Assembly (NCBI RefSeq): GCF_001295265.1
Contig: NZ_LJOD01000001.1
Span: 310,001 to 374,000, forward strand
Source of the DNA: Chryseobacterium indologenes
GTDB lineage: Bacteria; Bacteroidota; Bacteroidia; Flavobacteriales; Weeksellaceae
Direction: 5' to 3'
DNA: 64,000 nt
Shown here: positions 16,935 through 25,577 of the stretch, piece after piece
Layout of the letters: the number at the start of each line of letters is the position of its first letter
Position numbering within the stretch: the first letter of the stretch is position 1
Notes under the pieces: model-generated
Seen by the model: only the letters and a program-made list of their open reading frames with translations
The model's database searches: none
Told to the model about the DNA's origin: nothing
Translations under genes and position numbers: made by a program

Positions 16935-19757
16935 TTAGAATGTTAAGTTTAAACCAATAGTGTAAATGGCTGAAATTGGATAAATATTATTATCAACCCC
17001 CATTTGTACACGGTCTGTATTTAAGATTTCAGGTGAGAATCCATTGTATTTGAAGCTTGTCCAAGGGTTCTGCGCACTTAAGTATAGTCTTAATTTTGTA
17101 ATGGACATAGCATCTGCAAATGCTTTAGGTAAGTTATAACCCACCTGAATATTTCTTATTCTTATATAACTTCCGTCTTCTACGTAAAAACTATTAGGCA
17201 AAATAATAGCCTGATCATTCGTTGCCATCGGATACGAATTGGATGTTCCTGCTCCATGCCATCTATTATTATAAAAATCTAAATCCCAGCTTTCATTTCC
17301 GTAACGCTGCTCTCTGTTAAAGTTATAAATTTTATTTCCGAAAACTCCCTGAAAGTCGATAGCGAAATCAAAATCATATATATTCAGATTAATACCAAAC
17401 CCGTACGTTCCTTTAGGAATCGGACTTCCCAAAAATGTTTTATCTCTGGTATCAATTACCCCATTTCCGTCAATATCTGCAAATCTAAACCCTCCAACTT
17501 TAGCTCCATTCTGAGTTGCCCACGCGTCTACTTCTGCCTGGCTTTGGAAAATTCCTTCTACCTGGTATCCGAAATAGGAACCAACCGGCTGCCCTCCCTG
17601 TAGTCTTATAATAGAGTTACCATATAAACTTGCTCCGGTTTGTAAATAAGACCCATTAAAAACAGAGGTAATTCGGTTTTTCAAAGTAGTCATATTTCCA
17701 TAAACACCCAATTTTATATTGTCATTAATCTTAGTATCATAATTAACAGAAAACTCAAATCCTTTATTATTAAAAGAGTAAGCATTGGTAATAAAATTGT
17801 TCCAGTTACCCGCACCAGACACTGTTCCCTGAACAATACCATAAACAACATCTTTGGTATCTTTATCAAAATAGGTAGCATCAATTTTCAGCTTATTATT
17901 CAGCAACGCCATTTCTAATCCAAAATCCTTACCTGTTGTTGTTTCCCAACCAATATTTGGATCTATAATCTGGTCTATTGTCTGAGCAGGATATCCCGTA
18001 TTTCCATAATAGGTTCCTGCTTCAATAATACTTGTATTCAATGTATAAGCTCTCTGTACATCCGGATTTCCTAATTTACCCCAGCTTGCTCTTAATTTTA
18101 AAAGATTAAAAACATTCTGCTCACTCATAAAGCTTTCTTTAGAAACAACCCATCCTGCGCTTACAGCAGGGAATACACGATATCTATCGTCGGAAGAATA
18201 TTTAGAAGTTCCATCTCTACGTAAGGATGCGTTCACTAGATATCTTCCGTCATAATCATAATTAAGTCTTCCAAAAAAAGATTCAATTCTATCCTGATAA
18301 GGAATCACATTTCTTTCTCCTTTATCAAAACTGGTCAGATAAATATCTGTTCCATTCGAAATACCCAACGAAGAATTTGTTCCGTCGTAACCTACATTCA
18401 ATGCTTCTGCATAGTTCTGAGAATAAGAATTTCTTGTTCTGGAAAACCCTGCTAATAGCTCAATATTGTGTTTTCCGAAATCTCTTTTCCAGCTTAATGT
18501 ATTATCCCAAATATAATTTCTGGTCTTTGCATCTCTTGTTATTAATTTGGTAGGTTTTTGATCTGCTGTGGGAACATAACCAAATGTTGGTGTATATTCG
18601 TACTTACTTGAATTGATATTATCAGAGCTATAACTTATTCGTAAAGTAAAATCTTTTAAAAATTTATATTCCCCCCATATATTATTCAATAACCTTTCCT
18701 CTCTGGTTTGAGATCTGAATAAATCTAATTTTGCTCTGGGATTAGGAATCTTTGCCAGCGTAAAATACTGATATCCTCCCGTAGCCGGGTCAATCGGACC
18801 ATAAATAGGTGGTGAGGAGTAAGCATCCAGCAAGGTATTCTGCGCATGATCTGTACGCATTTTTGAAAAAGTGAAATTATTTCCGATGGTAATATTATCG
18901 GTAATTTTATAAGTAAGGTTTACTTTAGTAGTAAGCCTATTAAAGCCACTTCCTGAATTAATTCCTCGTCCTGCAGCCAAGTTCCCTTCATCCTGGAGAT
19001 TTCCTGCGCTTAAATAATAATTCAGTTTTCCAAGATTACCCGATGCCGAAATATCATTAGAGTTAATGATACTTGTTCTAAAAATTTCTTTGAACCAGTC
19101 TGTATCCTGAGGGTAAGAAGACCTATTTAAAAATACAGGATTATTTACTTTGTCATTAATTAATTTTTCATTATATAATTCTAAATATTGGTCCGAATTA
19201 ACCATTTTAGGAATATTAGTGACTGTTTTAATTCCTAAATAGGAGTTAAAATTGAAAACAGGCTTCTTTCCCTTTCCGGTTTTAGTTTTGATAATCACCG
19301 CTCCGTTTGAAGCTCTTGCCCCATAAATTGCCAAACTCGAAGGGTCTTTCAGAACACTCATGGATTCAATATCCTGAGGACTTAGGAAAGAGATATCATC
19401 AGTAATCATTCCGTCAACAATAAAAACAGTTTTACCTGTCAAAGAGCTGATTCCCCGGATATCAATTCTCGGAGAGCCTCCCGGCGCTCCGGAATTCAAT
19501 ACCTGTACCCCTGATAATCTCCCTTGAATAGAACTGATTGGATTAGCATTAGGTCTGTTAGCCAAATCCTTAGCAGAAACGATTCCGATGCTACCGGTCA
19601 CATTCTCTTTTTTCTGAGATCCATACCCGATCAAAACTACCTCCTCGATCTTCTGCTCTTTCACAGCAGTGTCTTTTGGAGTAGTCTGTGCATTGGCGTT
19701 CATACCGAAGTATAGAACAGCAATGAGGCATGAATACTTTAAATCACGTTGTTTCAT
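16935..19757 (-). CDS. SusC/RagA family TonB-dependent outer-membrane transporter
   Basis: 940 residues from the ATG at 19757 (a TTG lies 24 bp further upstream, but the ATG directly precedes a proper signal sequence). The signal peptide ends NANAQ near residue 24. It is followed at once by a TonB-box-like segment, EEVVLIGYGSQKKENVTGSI, and the plug domain (IRGISSLTGKTVFIVDG; LKDPSSLAIYGARASNGAVIIKTKTGK), then the 22-strand barrel ending in YTIGLNLTF. The N-terminal carboxypeptidase-regulatory-like domain found in longer SusC proteins is absent, so this is the short form. It imports oligosaccharides with the SusD protein encoded 12 bp downstream. No ECF sigma/anti-sigma pair or hybrid sensor is present nearby to explain regulation. 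Confidence 0.95.
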   Translation of the reverse strand: MKQRDLKYSCLIAVLYFGMNANAQTTPKDTAVKEQKIEEVVLIGYGSQKKENVTGSIGIVSAKDLANRPNANPISSIQGRLSGVQVLNSGAPGGSPRIDIRGISSLTGKTVFIVDGMITDDISFLSPQDIESMSVLKDPSSLAIYGARASNGAVIIKTKTGKGKKPVFNFNSYLGIKTVTNIPKMVNSDQYLELYNEKLINDKVNNPVFLNRSSYPQDTDWFKEIFRTSIINSNDISASGNLGKLNYYLSAGNLQDEGNLAAGRGINSGSGFNRLTTKVNLTYKITDNITIGNNFTFSKMRTDHAQNTLLDAYSSPPIYGPIDPATGGYQYFTLAKIPNPRAKLDLFRSQTREERLLNNIWGEYKFLKDFTLRISYSSDNINSSKYEYTPTFGYVPTADQKPTKLITRDAKTRNYIWDNTLSWKRDFGKHNIELLAGFSRTRNSYSQNYAEALNVGYDGTNSSLGISNGTDIYLTSFDKGERNVIPYQDRIESFFGRLNYDYDGRYLVNASLRRDGTSKYSSDDRYRVFPAVSAGWVVSKESFMSEQNVFNLLKLRASWGKLGNPDVQRAYTLNTSIIEAGTYYGNTGYPAQTIDQIIDPNIGWETTTGKDFGLEMALLNNKLKIDATYFDKDTKDVVYGIVQGTVSGAGNWNNFITNAYSFNNKGFEFSVNYDTKINDNIKLGVYGNMTTLKNRITSVFNGSYLQTGASLYGNSIIRLQGGQPVGSYFGYQVEGIFQSQAEVDAWATQNGAKVGGFRFADIDGNGVIDTRDKTFLGSPIPKGTYGFGINLNIYDFDFAIDFQGVFGNKIYNFNREQRYGNESWDLDFYNNRWHGAGTSNSYPMATNDQAIILPNSFYVEDGSYIRIRNIQVGYNLPKAFADAMSITKLRLYLSAQNPWTSFKYNGFSPEILNTDRVQMGVDNNIYPISAIYTIGLNLTF

Positions 19758-20041
19758 ATAGTTCAATTTTATTTCGTACAATCAAATTTAAGAATGTCTT
19801 AATAGTGGAGTTATTTTAAATTCTCAAAAAAAGACATTAGTCAAAAATAAAAAAAAAACGAACAATGTTAACATTTGCCGAAAATTTAACAAAATCAGTT
19901 AATTATTATAAATAAATTCAAAATAAACAGAACTAATAAAAATAAGCAACAATACAAATCAAAATTAAAAACAAAATAAATAATTAAAAAAAACAGAATT
20001 TTAGTTAGAAGTTAACTAAATCAGTAGGATAAAATTAATAT
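19758..20041. other. AT-rich divergent intergenic region between susC and the DUF4197 gene
   Basis: About 280 bp, very AT-rich with long A runs and no credible reading frame. It must carry the PUL promoter. One TATTTTTG box on the minus strand (plus 19842-19849) is a candidate -7 element that would give a leader of about 80 nt, but no good -33 TTTG is at the right spacing. Confidence 0.5.
19842..19849 (-). promoter_or_regulatory. Candidate -7 box for the susC transcript
   Basis: TATTTTTG on the minus strand fits TAnnTTTG. No TTTG is found 18-21 bp upstream, and the region is A-rich enough for a chance match, so this is tentative. Confidence 0.3.
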
Positions 20042-20073
20042 TTTGTTAAACTAGAGAATAGTGTTTACCTTTG
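20042..20073 (+). promoter_or_regulatory. Promoter of the DUF4197 gene
   Basis: Both boxes of the Bacteroidota housekeeping promoter are exact: TTTG at 20042-20045 and TACCTTTG at 20066-20073, separated by 20 bp. Transcription would start near 20077, which excludes an upstream in-frame start near 20061 and fixes the ATG at 20106, with a leader of about 29 nt. Confidence 0.75.
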
Positions 20074-20105
20074 GCGCAGTATTTGAAAAAAATAGAAAAA
20101 GATCA

Positions 20106-20777
20106 ATGAAAAAATACCTTATCGCGGCAGCGGTTTTAATCGGAACCGGAGCAGCCGTTCTTACCACAACACAGTCATGCACTTCTATGGCTACTTCCGA
20201 CCTGGGTTTATCGATCATTAAACGAATGCTTTTGAATGGCATCGACAAAGGAATGGGGATCTACAGCAATAAAGAAGCTTTTCTTCAGAACAATATGGTA
20301 GACAAAGCCCTTCCGAAGCAGCTTAGAGATATTAATGCCACTCTGGAAAAAATAGCTCCGTCCCTTGTTGCCAAAGAGAGAGATTATATTGCACAAGCTG
20401 CCTCATACACAGTGAACATTTCCAAACCGATCCTTCAGGGAGCCGTAAACAGCCTGAATGCACAGGATGTTACGAGAATTATCCAGGGCACAACAGCAAC
20501 CCAGATCCTGAAAGAAAAAACTTCACAACAGCTTGTTGCAGCCATTGCACCAAAAGTTGATGAAAAGCTGAACGAATATGGCATTGTAAAAACCCTTAAT
20601 ACAGCACTTTCCGGAAACAGCCTTCTGGGCAGTCTTCTGGGCGGAGGAAATAATACAGTGAATGCCGGTGGATTAAGCCAGCTTGCTTCTGAACAACTGG
20701 TGAACGGGCTCTTCAATATTATTGAAGATTACGAGCACCAAAACTCCAAGGCACTCTTGGGACCACTTGGAAAATAG
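20106..20777 (+). CDS. DUF4197 family exported lipoprotein-like protein
   Basis: 223 residues from the ATG at 20106, chosen because the promoter -7 box overlaps the longer in-frame extension. The N-terminus is a hydrophobic signal followed by TTTQSCTS, which may serve as a lipobox-like site. The rest is the alpha-helical DUF4197 domain: LGLSIIKRMLLNGIDKG, then KLNEYGIVKTLNTAL near the middle, and ending YEHQNSKALLGPLGK. The family is widespread in Bacteroidota and Proteobacteria with no known function. It is divergent from the PUL and followed at 40 bp by the DUF493 gene, with a shared terminator after both. Confidence 0.88.
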   Translation: MKKYLIAAAVLIGTGAAVLTTTQSCTSMATSDLGLSIIKRMLLNGIDKGMGIYSNKEAFLQNNMVDKALPKQLRDINATLEKIAPSLVAKERDYIAQAASYTVNISKPILQGAVNSLNAQDVTRIIQGTTATQILKEKTSQQLVAAIAPKVDEKLNEYGIVKTLNTALSGNSLLGSLLGGGNNTVNAGGLSQLASEQLVNGLFNIIEDYEHQNSKALLGPLGK

Positions 20778-20817
20778 AAAAAAATTCGTTATATTTATAT
20801 ATAATTTACAAAGGCAG

Positions 20818-21123
20818 ATGGATATATTACAAGGAAATCAACACGCAACTCCCGAAGATTTTTACAATTCTCTAAAGGAAAAACTGGAAGGCCACCACGA
20901 CTTTCCGGAAGATTATTTATTTAAATTTATTATCCCTACAGATCAGGCAAAATTAACGGAAATTTACAAAGTTTTCGATGGTATTAAGTTTACCCTGGGA
21001 AACCGTGAAAGCAAAAACGGAAAATACACAGCCTGTAACATTAATGCATTCGTGCTGGATGCAGATCAGGTAGTGAATATTTATAAAGAAGTAGCAAAAA
21101 TAGAAGGCGTAATTCTATTATAA
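20818..21123 (+). CDS. DUF493 (YbeD-like) family protein
   Basis: 101 residues from the ATG at 20818. A longer frame reaching back into the DUF4197 gene is rejected because its extra 32 residues overlap that gene out of frame. The domain shows the family features FYNSLKEKLEGHHDFPEDYLFKFIIP and a C-terminal beta/alpha unit, in a small ferredoxin-like ACT-type fold. DUF493/YbeD proteins are short, cytoplasmic and of uncertain regulatory function. It is probably co-transcribed with the upstream DUF4197 gene, and a strong bidirectional terminator follows at 21176-21212. Confidence 0.88.
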   Translation: MDILQGNQHATPEDFYNSLKEKLEGHHDFPEDYLFKFIIPTDQAKLTEIYKVFDGIKFTLGNRESKNGKYTACNINAFVLDADQVVNIYKEVAKIEGVILL

Positions 21124-21175
21124 AATAAACAGGCCGTTTTTAAAGCCTGATTTTTAAAAACTTTCCTTTAAACAT

Positions 21176-21212
21176 AAAAACGGCTGTTTCTACTTTTGAA
21201 ACAGCCGTTTTT
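21176..21212. terminator. Bidirectional terminator between DUF493 and ArsC-like genes
   Basis: Perfect 15-bp stem AAAAACGGCTGTTTC / GAAACAGCCGTTTTT with a 7-nt loop, and T runs in both directions. It serves the convergent genes ending at 21123 (plus) and 21222 (minus). Confidence 0.9.
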
Positions 21213-21221
21213 CATTTTGTT

Positions 21222-21572
21222 TTATTTTTCAATAAAGAATTTCACATTTTCAATAGGTCTTCCCAGCATGGCAACAGAACCTTTGATGAGAATCGGTCTC
21301 TGGATCAGGGAAGGATTTTCAGACAGAATCTTCAGCCATTCTTCTTCTGAATACTCTTTATCAGCAAAATTCTCTAAATAAAGTTTATCAGTCTTGCGGA
21401 TCAGATGAAATACGGTTTGATTCAGTTTTTTCAGTACCGTCTTAATTTCCAGAATACTTAACGGATCTTCAATGATGTTAATGATCTCGAAAGGCACCCC
21501 GTTTTCATCCAGATATTCCAGTACAGCATTTGACTTTGAGCAGTCTCCGTTATGTAAAACTTTTACCAGCAT
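21222..21572 (-). CDS. arsC: ArsC/Spx-family thioredoxin-fold protein (arsenate reductase-like)
   Basis: 116 residues, the normal length for glutaredoxin-linked ArsC. The active cysteine is C11 in HNGDCSKS, which replaces the more usual CxxS/CGTS arrangement but keeps Cys then Ser. The RPILIKG segment near residue 92 provides the conserved Arg-Pro-Ile of the family. No other ars genes (arsR, arsB/acr3) are nearby, so a role in arsenate reduction is uncertain; many such solitary ArsC-like proteins in Bacteroidota have undefined thiol roles. A TAAATTTG box lies about 34 bp upstream of the start. Confidence 0.8.
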   Translation of the reverse strand: MLVKVLHNGDCSKSNAVLEYLDENGVPFEIINIIEDPLSILEIKTVLKKLNQTVFHLIRKTDKLYLENFADKEYSEEEWLKILSENPSLIQRPILIKGSVAMLGRPIENVKFFIEK

Positions 21573-21605
21573 AATACAGACATTTAAAGGTTAAAATTTC
21601 CTACT

Positions 21606-21613
21606 CAAATTTA
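21606..21613 (-). promoter_or_regulatory. Candidate -7 box of the ArsC-like gene
   Basis: TAAATTTG on the minus strand fits the -7 consensus and would give a leader of about 30 nt. No convincing -33 box is seen. Confidence 0.4.
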
Positions 21614-21668
21614 GCAAGAAACTGCATGCCCCGCATCTTAAATTCTGATAAAAATTGTTAAAAGCCAA

Positions 21669-22025
21669 TTATTCATCAACTTTTACATATTCCAAAGTAC
21701 CTGTTTTATCATTGGAAATGATTCTTTTCTTAGCATCAAAATAATCCACTGTAAACGGAAGAGAAATAACGCTTATACTGATTGTAAGTGTTTTGTTATC
21801 ATCGGACAGCTTCCATTTTCCCTTACGGGAGCTATCACCGTTGATTCCCTGAAACTTACCTCCTTCAAGAAATACCTGATATGTGTTTTCAGGGGCTTTC
21901 TCTACACCGTTTTTGGTTTCTTTAACCAGCTTCCACTTTCCGATTAATTCTTTTGAGGTCTGTGCATATCCAGTGATACCTGTAAGACCGAACGCAAAAA
22001 GTAATAAAAATTTAATCTGTTTCAT
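21669..22025 (-). CDS. Small exported lipocalin-like protein
   Basis: 118 residues with a signal peptide (1-21, ending GYAQ). The mature part begins SKELIGKWKLVKETKNG and continues as a compact beta-rich chain ending LEYVKVDE, in the manner of the Bacteroidota 'lipocalin-like' exported proteins (GxW motif at the first strand). The ligand and role are unknown. It follows the lipoprotein gene at 22066-22683 by 40 bp in the same orientation, so the two may be co-transcribed. Confidence 0.75.
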   Translation of the reverse strand: MKQIKFLLLFAFGLTGITGYAQTSKELIGKWKLVKETKNGVEKAPENTYQVFLEGGKFQGINGDSSRKGKWKLSDDNKTLTISISVISLPFTVDYFDAKKRIISNDKTGTLEYVKVDE

Positions 22026-22065
22026 TTTGTATAGGTATTAAAATTTGAAGCAGTCTTCAGGTTTT

Positions 22066-22683
22066 TTAAAAGCTATGTTCCGCTTCATGCTCTCCAAGCA
22101 CAATCTGGAATGACGATGGTAATGCTTCTTTATATTCCGGCTGCACACTAGGATTTCCCGGATATGCCTTGCCATTGTATTTAACCTGATAGTTTTTGCC
22201 TTTACTCGGGATAATAAGATCTGCCCAGCCATTTGTTTTACCGGAAGAAATAGCGACAGGCCCGCCCACCACTGTAAATCCATTAATCTTTTCACCTTTG
22301 CTGCTTAACAGATAAACCGTACAGCCTCCTGTCCCACAGAAGTAACTTCCATTCATGGCGACAAAGATTTCCTTATTTCCATCATCATTCAGGTCTGCTT
22401 CAGTATAACGGAATTTCCGATCATTTTCGGTCAGGCTGTTTAAATCGTTTTTCAGCAGGTGCTCTTTCAGAACGTTACCAATAAATAAAGCTTTCTGATC
22501 AGCTGGCGAAGCGTTATCTTTTGGGGATAAAGCAACCGTATCTTTTGATTCTACAGGCAGGGTTTTGTGGATTTCAGTAGTATCAGCAGCCTCAGAAGAC
22601 TGTTTTTCTGTCTGTTTATTGCATGAAAGGCAAAATACGGAAACAAATGAATATGCCAGAATATGTTTAATCTTTAAATACAT
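22066..22683 (-). CDS. Lipoprotein of unknown function with EF-hand-like segment
   Basis: 205 residues. The lipobox CLSC puts the acylated Cys at residue 21, followed by a low-complexity Ser/Glu/Thr-rich linker to about residue 70. The folded part carries YTEADLNDDGNKEIFVA, an Asp-rich loop like a calcium-binding or FG-GAP motif, and a CGTGGC pair of cysteines. I do not recognise a named family. A TAATTTTG box sits only 2 bp upstream of the ATG, so either the mRNA is nearly leaderless or the true start is further in, but no good internal start precedes the lipobox. Confidence 0.7.
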   Translation of the reverse strand: MYLKIKHILAYSFVSVFCLSCNKQTEKQSSEAADTTEIHKTLPVESKDTVALSPKDNASPADQKALFIGNVLKEHLLKNDLNSLTENDRKFRYTEADLNDDGNKEIFVAMNGSYFCGTGGCTVYLLSSKGEKINGFTVVGGPVAISSGKTNGWADLIIPSKGKNYQVKYNGKAYPGNPSVQPEYKEALPSSFQIVLGEHEAEHSF

Positions 22684-22685
22684 AG

Positions 22686-22693
22686 CAAAATTA
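22686..22693 (-). promoter_or_regulatory. -7 box directly before a start codon
   Basis: TAATTTTG on the minus strand, 2 bp from the ATG at 22683, with ATTG (plus 22713-22716) 19 bp upstream as a weak -33 element. If active it gives an almost leaderless mRNA. Confidence 0.4.
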
Positions 22694-22861
22694 GCGGTTA
22701 AAATGCGTTTTTCAATTCCTGTTAATTAACCAAAGTTACATATTTTTAAACAGTCAAGCTATACAAAAACACAAAACCGGTAAATATTAACCCAATAAAC
22801 AGATTAAGCAAAATAAAATGATTATAATTTTATATTTTAATGTATTTTTTTAATCAAATCA

Positions 22862-23476
22862 TTAAAACAATCCGTGTAGTTCTGCCTCTATTTTTTCAAG
22901 AATGAGTCCGAAATCTTCCGGTTTTTCCACAAAATCAAGGTCGTCCACTTCAATGACCAGCAACTTCCCTTCTGTGTAATTGGAGATCCACTTCTCATAT
23001 TTCTGGTTCAGCTTGGAAAGATATTCGATGCTGATAGATGCTTCGTATTCGCGGCCTCTTTTATAGATTTTCTTTACCAGATTGGGAACATCAGATTTTA
23101 AATAGATTAAAAGATCCGGTGCAGATACGAAAGATTTCATCAGGTTGAAAACTGAAGCATAGTTATTAAAATCCCTGTCCGAAAGAAGATTCATATCATT
23201 TAAGTTTTCTGCAAAAATGTGTGCATCTTCATAAATCGTACGATCCTGAATGATATTTTTGCCACTCTCTCTGATTTCTTTTACCTGACGGAATCTGCTT
23301 CCCAGGAAATAAATCTGCAATGCAAAGCTCCACTTACTCATGTCTGCATAAAAATCTTCAAGATAAGGATTGTGATCTACGTCTTCAAACTGTGCATCCC
23401 ATCCGTAATGCTTGGAAAGCATAGTAGTTAAAGTGGTTTTTCCTGCTCCAATATTTCCAGTAACTGCAATATGCAT
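22862..23476 (-). CDS. Deoxynucleoside kinase
   Basis: 204 residues. It phosphorylates deoxyribonucleosides in the salvage pathway, in the cytoplasm. The P-loop GNIGAGKTT is at residues 7-15, the substrate-binding DRTIYEDAHIFAENL block (the family's ERS-like motif) is near residue 80, and the LID-type basic segment KIYKRGREYEASI is near residue 138. The length fits the dNK/dGK-dAK family of Bacteroidota. It is the last gene of a three-gene run with a propeller-like protein and a serine hydrolase, 28 bp behind the former. Whether it prefers deoxyadenosine or deoxyguanosine cannot be read from sequence. Confidence 0.93.
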   Translation of the reverse strand: MHIAVTGNIGAGKTTLTTMLSKHYGWDAQFEDVDHNPYLEDFYADMSKWSFALQIYFLGSRFRQVKEIRESGKNIIQDRTIYEDAHIFAENLNDMNLLSDRDFNNYASVFNLMKSFVSAPDLLIYLKSDVPNLVKKIYKRGREYEASISIEYLSKLNQKYEKWISNYTEGKLLVIEVDDLDFVEKPEDFGLILEKIEAELHGLF

Positions 23477-23504
23477 AATTCTTTTTCTCTTAGTATTTAT
23501 TTAA

Positions 23505-24458
23505 TTAAATTCCAACATCCTGAACTGTGGAGACAGTTTCAATAAGCTTCTGTAAAGCATCGTCAGTTTCTTTTGGCTGATCTTCTTTTTTTTGTTCAGC
23601 AGCCTCCGATGTATTTTCAGAGGTTTTTTCTGCCGTGGGCACAGAAGTTTTCTGTACAGTATCCGGTTCTGTCTGTTGCTTGGCTTCTTTTATTTTTTCA
23701 AGGCTGTAAAGATAGAGTTTGTTCGCTTTGATTGCAAAATATGACAGGATGTTTTTATCCACAATTTGTGCATCCGGATCTTCAAAAACTTTTGCCATTC
23801 CTTTTTCGGGAACGTATCTTAAAATAGAGTTACCGGCAATTACTAAAATCGCATCATTCTCTCTTCTGAAACGTTTACCGTCTTCCACCGGTGCTTCAAA
23901 GAGCTTTTCAAATTTCAGGGTATAAATTCTGATGTGTTTCCTGGTGAGAATATAGACTTTATTTTCATATACCAGAAGGTCTGTAAGATCATCAAAACTT
24001 ACATCAAAAGGATAGGAGTTGATTGTGGTTTCATTTCTGAAATTATACTGTATCAGCCGCTTTGTACTGTCATCCAGAAGCCATAGCTGCTGAAGGTCTT
24101 CTGCATATGCCATTCTGATGAATCCGAATTTTTGCCTGAAATCAATTTTCTGAATCTCATTCATATTCTGATCTACAAATTTCATCTCCTGTGCATTTTC
24201 CGAAAATAAAGGCACACTGAGAGGATTCTGAACAGACTGGACTTTATACGGAACGGTAAGCATCATTTTTCCCAGCTGCTTTCCTAAAGAGTCATATTTG
24301 GTAAAACTGAAATCTTTATTCTTATAGATATACAGATTTCCGTAATCATCTGCCAGCATATCCTTTGCTTCCTTCAGTTTTAAGGTATCCAAAGGAAGTG
24401 TTTTCTGTCCGAAAGCTGTACAGAAAAGGAAAAAAAATAGTATGTTTAAAAATTTCAC
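23505..24458 (-). CDS. Exported beta-propeller-like protein with charged C-terminal tail
   Basis: 317 residues, starting with GTG at 24458 that overlaps the upstream stop as GTGA. A signal peptide (1-17, ending AFGQ) is followed by about six beta-rich units with NHL/WD-like spacing (for example ADDYGNLYIYKNKDFSF and LLVYENKVYILTRKHIRIY). From about residue 262 the chain becomes a low-complexity Glu/Thr/Gln/Lys tail. Proteins of this kind next to the deoxynucleoside kinase gene are familiar in flavobacteria, but I know of no function. The 4-nt overlap implies translational coupling to the serine hydrolase. Confidence 0.78.
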   Translation of the reverse strand: MKFLNILFFFLFCTAFGQKTLPLDTLKLKEAKDMLADDYGNLYIYKNKDFSFTKYDSLGKQLGKMMLTVPYKVQSVQNPLSVPLFSENAQEMKFVDQNMNEIQKIDFRQKFGFIRMAYAEDLQQLWLLDDSTKRLIQYNFRNETTINSYPFDVSFDDLTDLLVYENKVYILTRKHIRIYTLKFEKLFEAPVEDGKRFRRENDAILVIAGNSILRYVPEKGMAKVFEDPDAQIVDKNILSYFAIKANKLYLYSLEKIKEAKQQTEPDTVQKTSVPTAEKTSENTSEAAEQKKEDQPKETDDALQKLIETVSTVQDVGI

Positions 24459-25564
24459 CCTTCTTTTTTAATGAGTTCAAGATACTGAAAAATTATTTCA
24501 TCCAAAAGTTGATTTAACCTGATGTCATCATCTTTAATATTAATCAAAACAGAGACCACAAGACGTTCTTTAGGATATATCCTCAGATCCGCCATTCCTC
24601 CGGGATAAGCACCTGCATGGCCGAAATAATAATTTCTGTAGAAATCCCGTCCGGTAATGAATCCCAGCGCATAGGTTTTATCTTCATTTCTGGGAATAAG
24701 GAGTTCTTTAAATGTTTCTTTTGACAAAATTTTATCTGCATACAGGTATGAGTTCCCCAGCTTTACGAGATCTTCAGAGGTTGAAAGATAACAGCCGGGT
24801 CCATAATTAAAGCTGCAGTCTGTACAGGGTACAATTTTCAGCTCATTATTCAGCCGGTAGTAAAACCGCGAGGTATCTTCATCAAAATTACCATCGTCAG
24901 GAACTGTATGCTCTAAACCTGCTTTATCCAGCACCAGCTCTTTTTTCGCTTTTAAGAGAGGCTGTCCGGATAGCTTTTCAAGCAGAACACCCAAGAGGAT
25001 ATATCCATAATTGCTGTAACGGTAAGCGGTTCCCGGTTTAGATATTAATTGTGTATCCTGAAAAGACTGATAGAAATTATTCCTGTGAAGGTCATTTTTT
25101 CCGCACAGGAAGCTTTTCTGCTGGTCTCTCACAAGCCCTGCCCTATGGCTCAGCAATTGCTCAATTGTTATATCATATTCTTTTTTGGGAAGACTGTCCA
25201 GATATTTATAAATACTTTCTTTGAGGTTCACTTTATCCTGTTCCCGGAGGCTTGCTAATGCTACAGAAGTTATGGTTTTGGAAATGCTCCCAATCCTGAA
25301 CTTGGTTTTGGACGGGATTACTTCAGCCTTATTTTCCACATCTGCATACCCCGATCCTTTGGAATAAACCAACTGACTTCTATGGGAAACAGAAACCGAC
25401 AAGCCGGGGATATTATATTTCTTCCTGAATTTTTCAAGCAGTTTATCCGTCTTTTTATCAAGAACAGAAAAATCAGTTTTATTTTGTCCTTCGGCCATAC
25501 AGAAAAACAAAAAAACGATCATCTGTATACCTCTTAAAGAAGCTTTTACATTATTCAACGTCAT
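24455..25564 (-). CDS. Secreted class-C beta-lactamase-family serine hydrolase
   Basis: 369 residues with an N-terminal signal (to about residue 26, ending AEGQ). The active-site motif is S93-I-S-K96 (in IGSISKT), the second motif is YRYSNYGY (the Tyr-x-Asn equivalent), and HAGAYPGG near the end replaces KTG. The domain covers nearly the whole chain; unlike the pair at 2.7-5.6 kb there is no carbohydrate-binding-like extension. This family includes beta-lactamases, DD-peptidases, esterases and D-aminopeptidases, and the sequence does not choose among them. It is first in the run with the propeller protein and the deoxynucleoside kinase. Confidence 0.88.
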   Translation of the reverse strand: MTLNNVKASLRGIQMIVFLFFCMAEGQNKTDFSVLDKKTDKLLEKFRKKYNIPGLSVSVSHRSQLVYSKGSGYADVENKAEVIPSKTKFRIGSISKTITSVALASLREQDKVNLKESIYKYLDSLPKKEYDITIEQLLSHRAGLVRDQQKSFLCGKNDLHRNNFYQSFQDTQLISKPGTAYRYSNYGYILLGVLLEKLSGQPLLKAKKELVLDKAGLEHTVPDDGNFDEDTSRFYYRLNNELKIVPCTDCSFNYGPGCYLSTSEDLVKLGNSYLYADKILSKETFKELLIPRNEDKTYALGFITGRDFYRNYYFGHAGAYPGGMADLRIYPKERLVVSVLINIKDDDIRLNQLLDEIIFQYLELIKKEG

Positions 25565-25577
25565 ACTTTTTCCTGCT

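Noticed and set aside
20722-20820. Longer N-terminus for the DUF493 protein
   Set aside because: The extra 32 codons overlap the DUF4197 gene in another frame and have no resemblance to the family.
21222-21572. Arsenic-resistance operon
   Set aside because: Only a solitary ArsC-like gene is present, without arsR, arsB or acr3 neighbours.
22038-22295. Open frame opposite or offset to the lipoprotein gene at 22066-22683
   Set aside because: It overlaps the better frame that has a lipobox and an EF-hand-like segment; its product is basic and unlike a protein.
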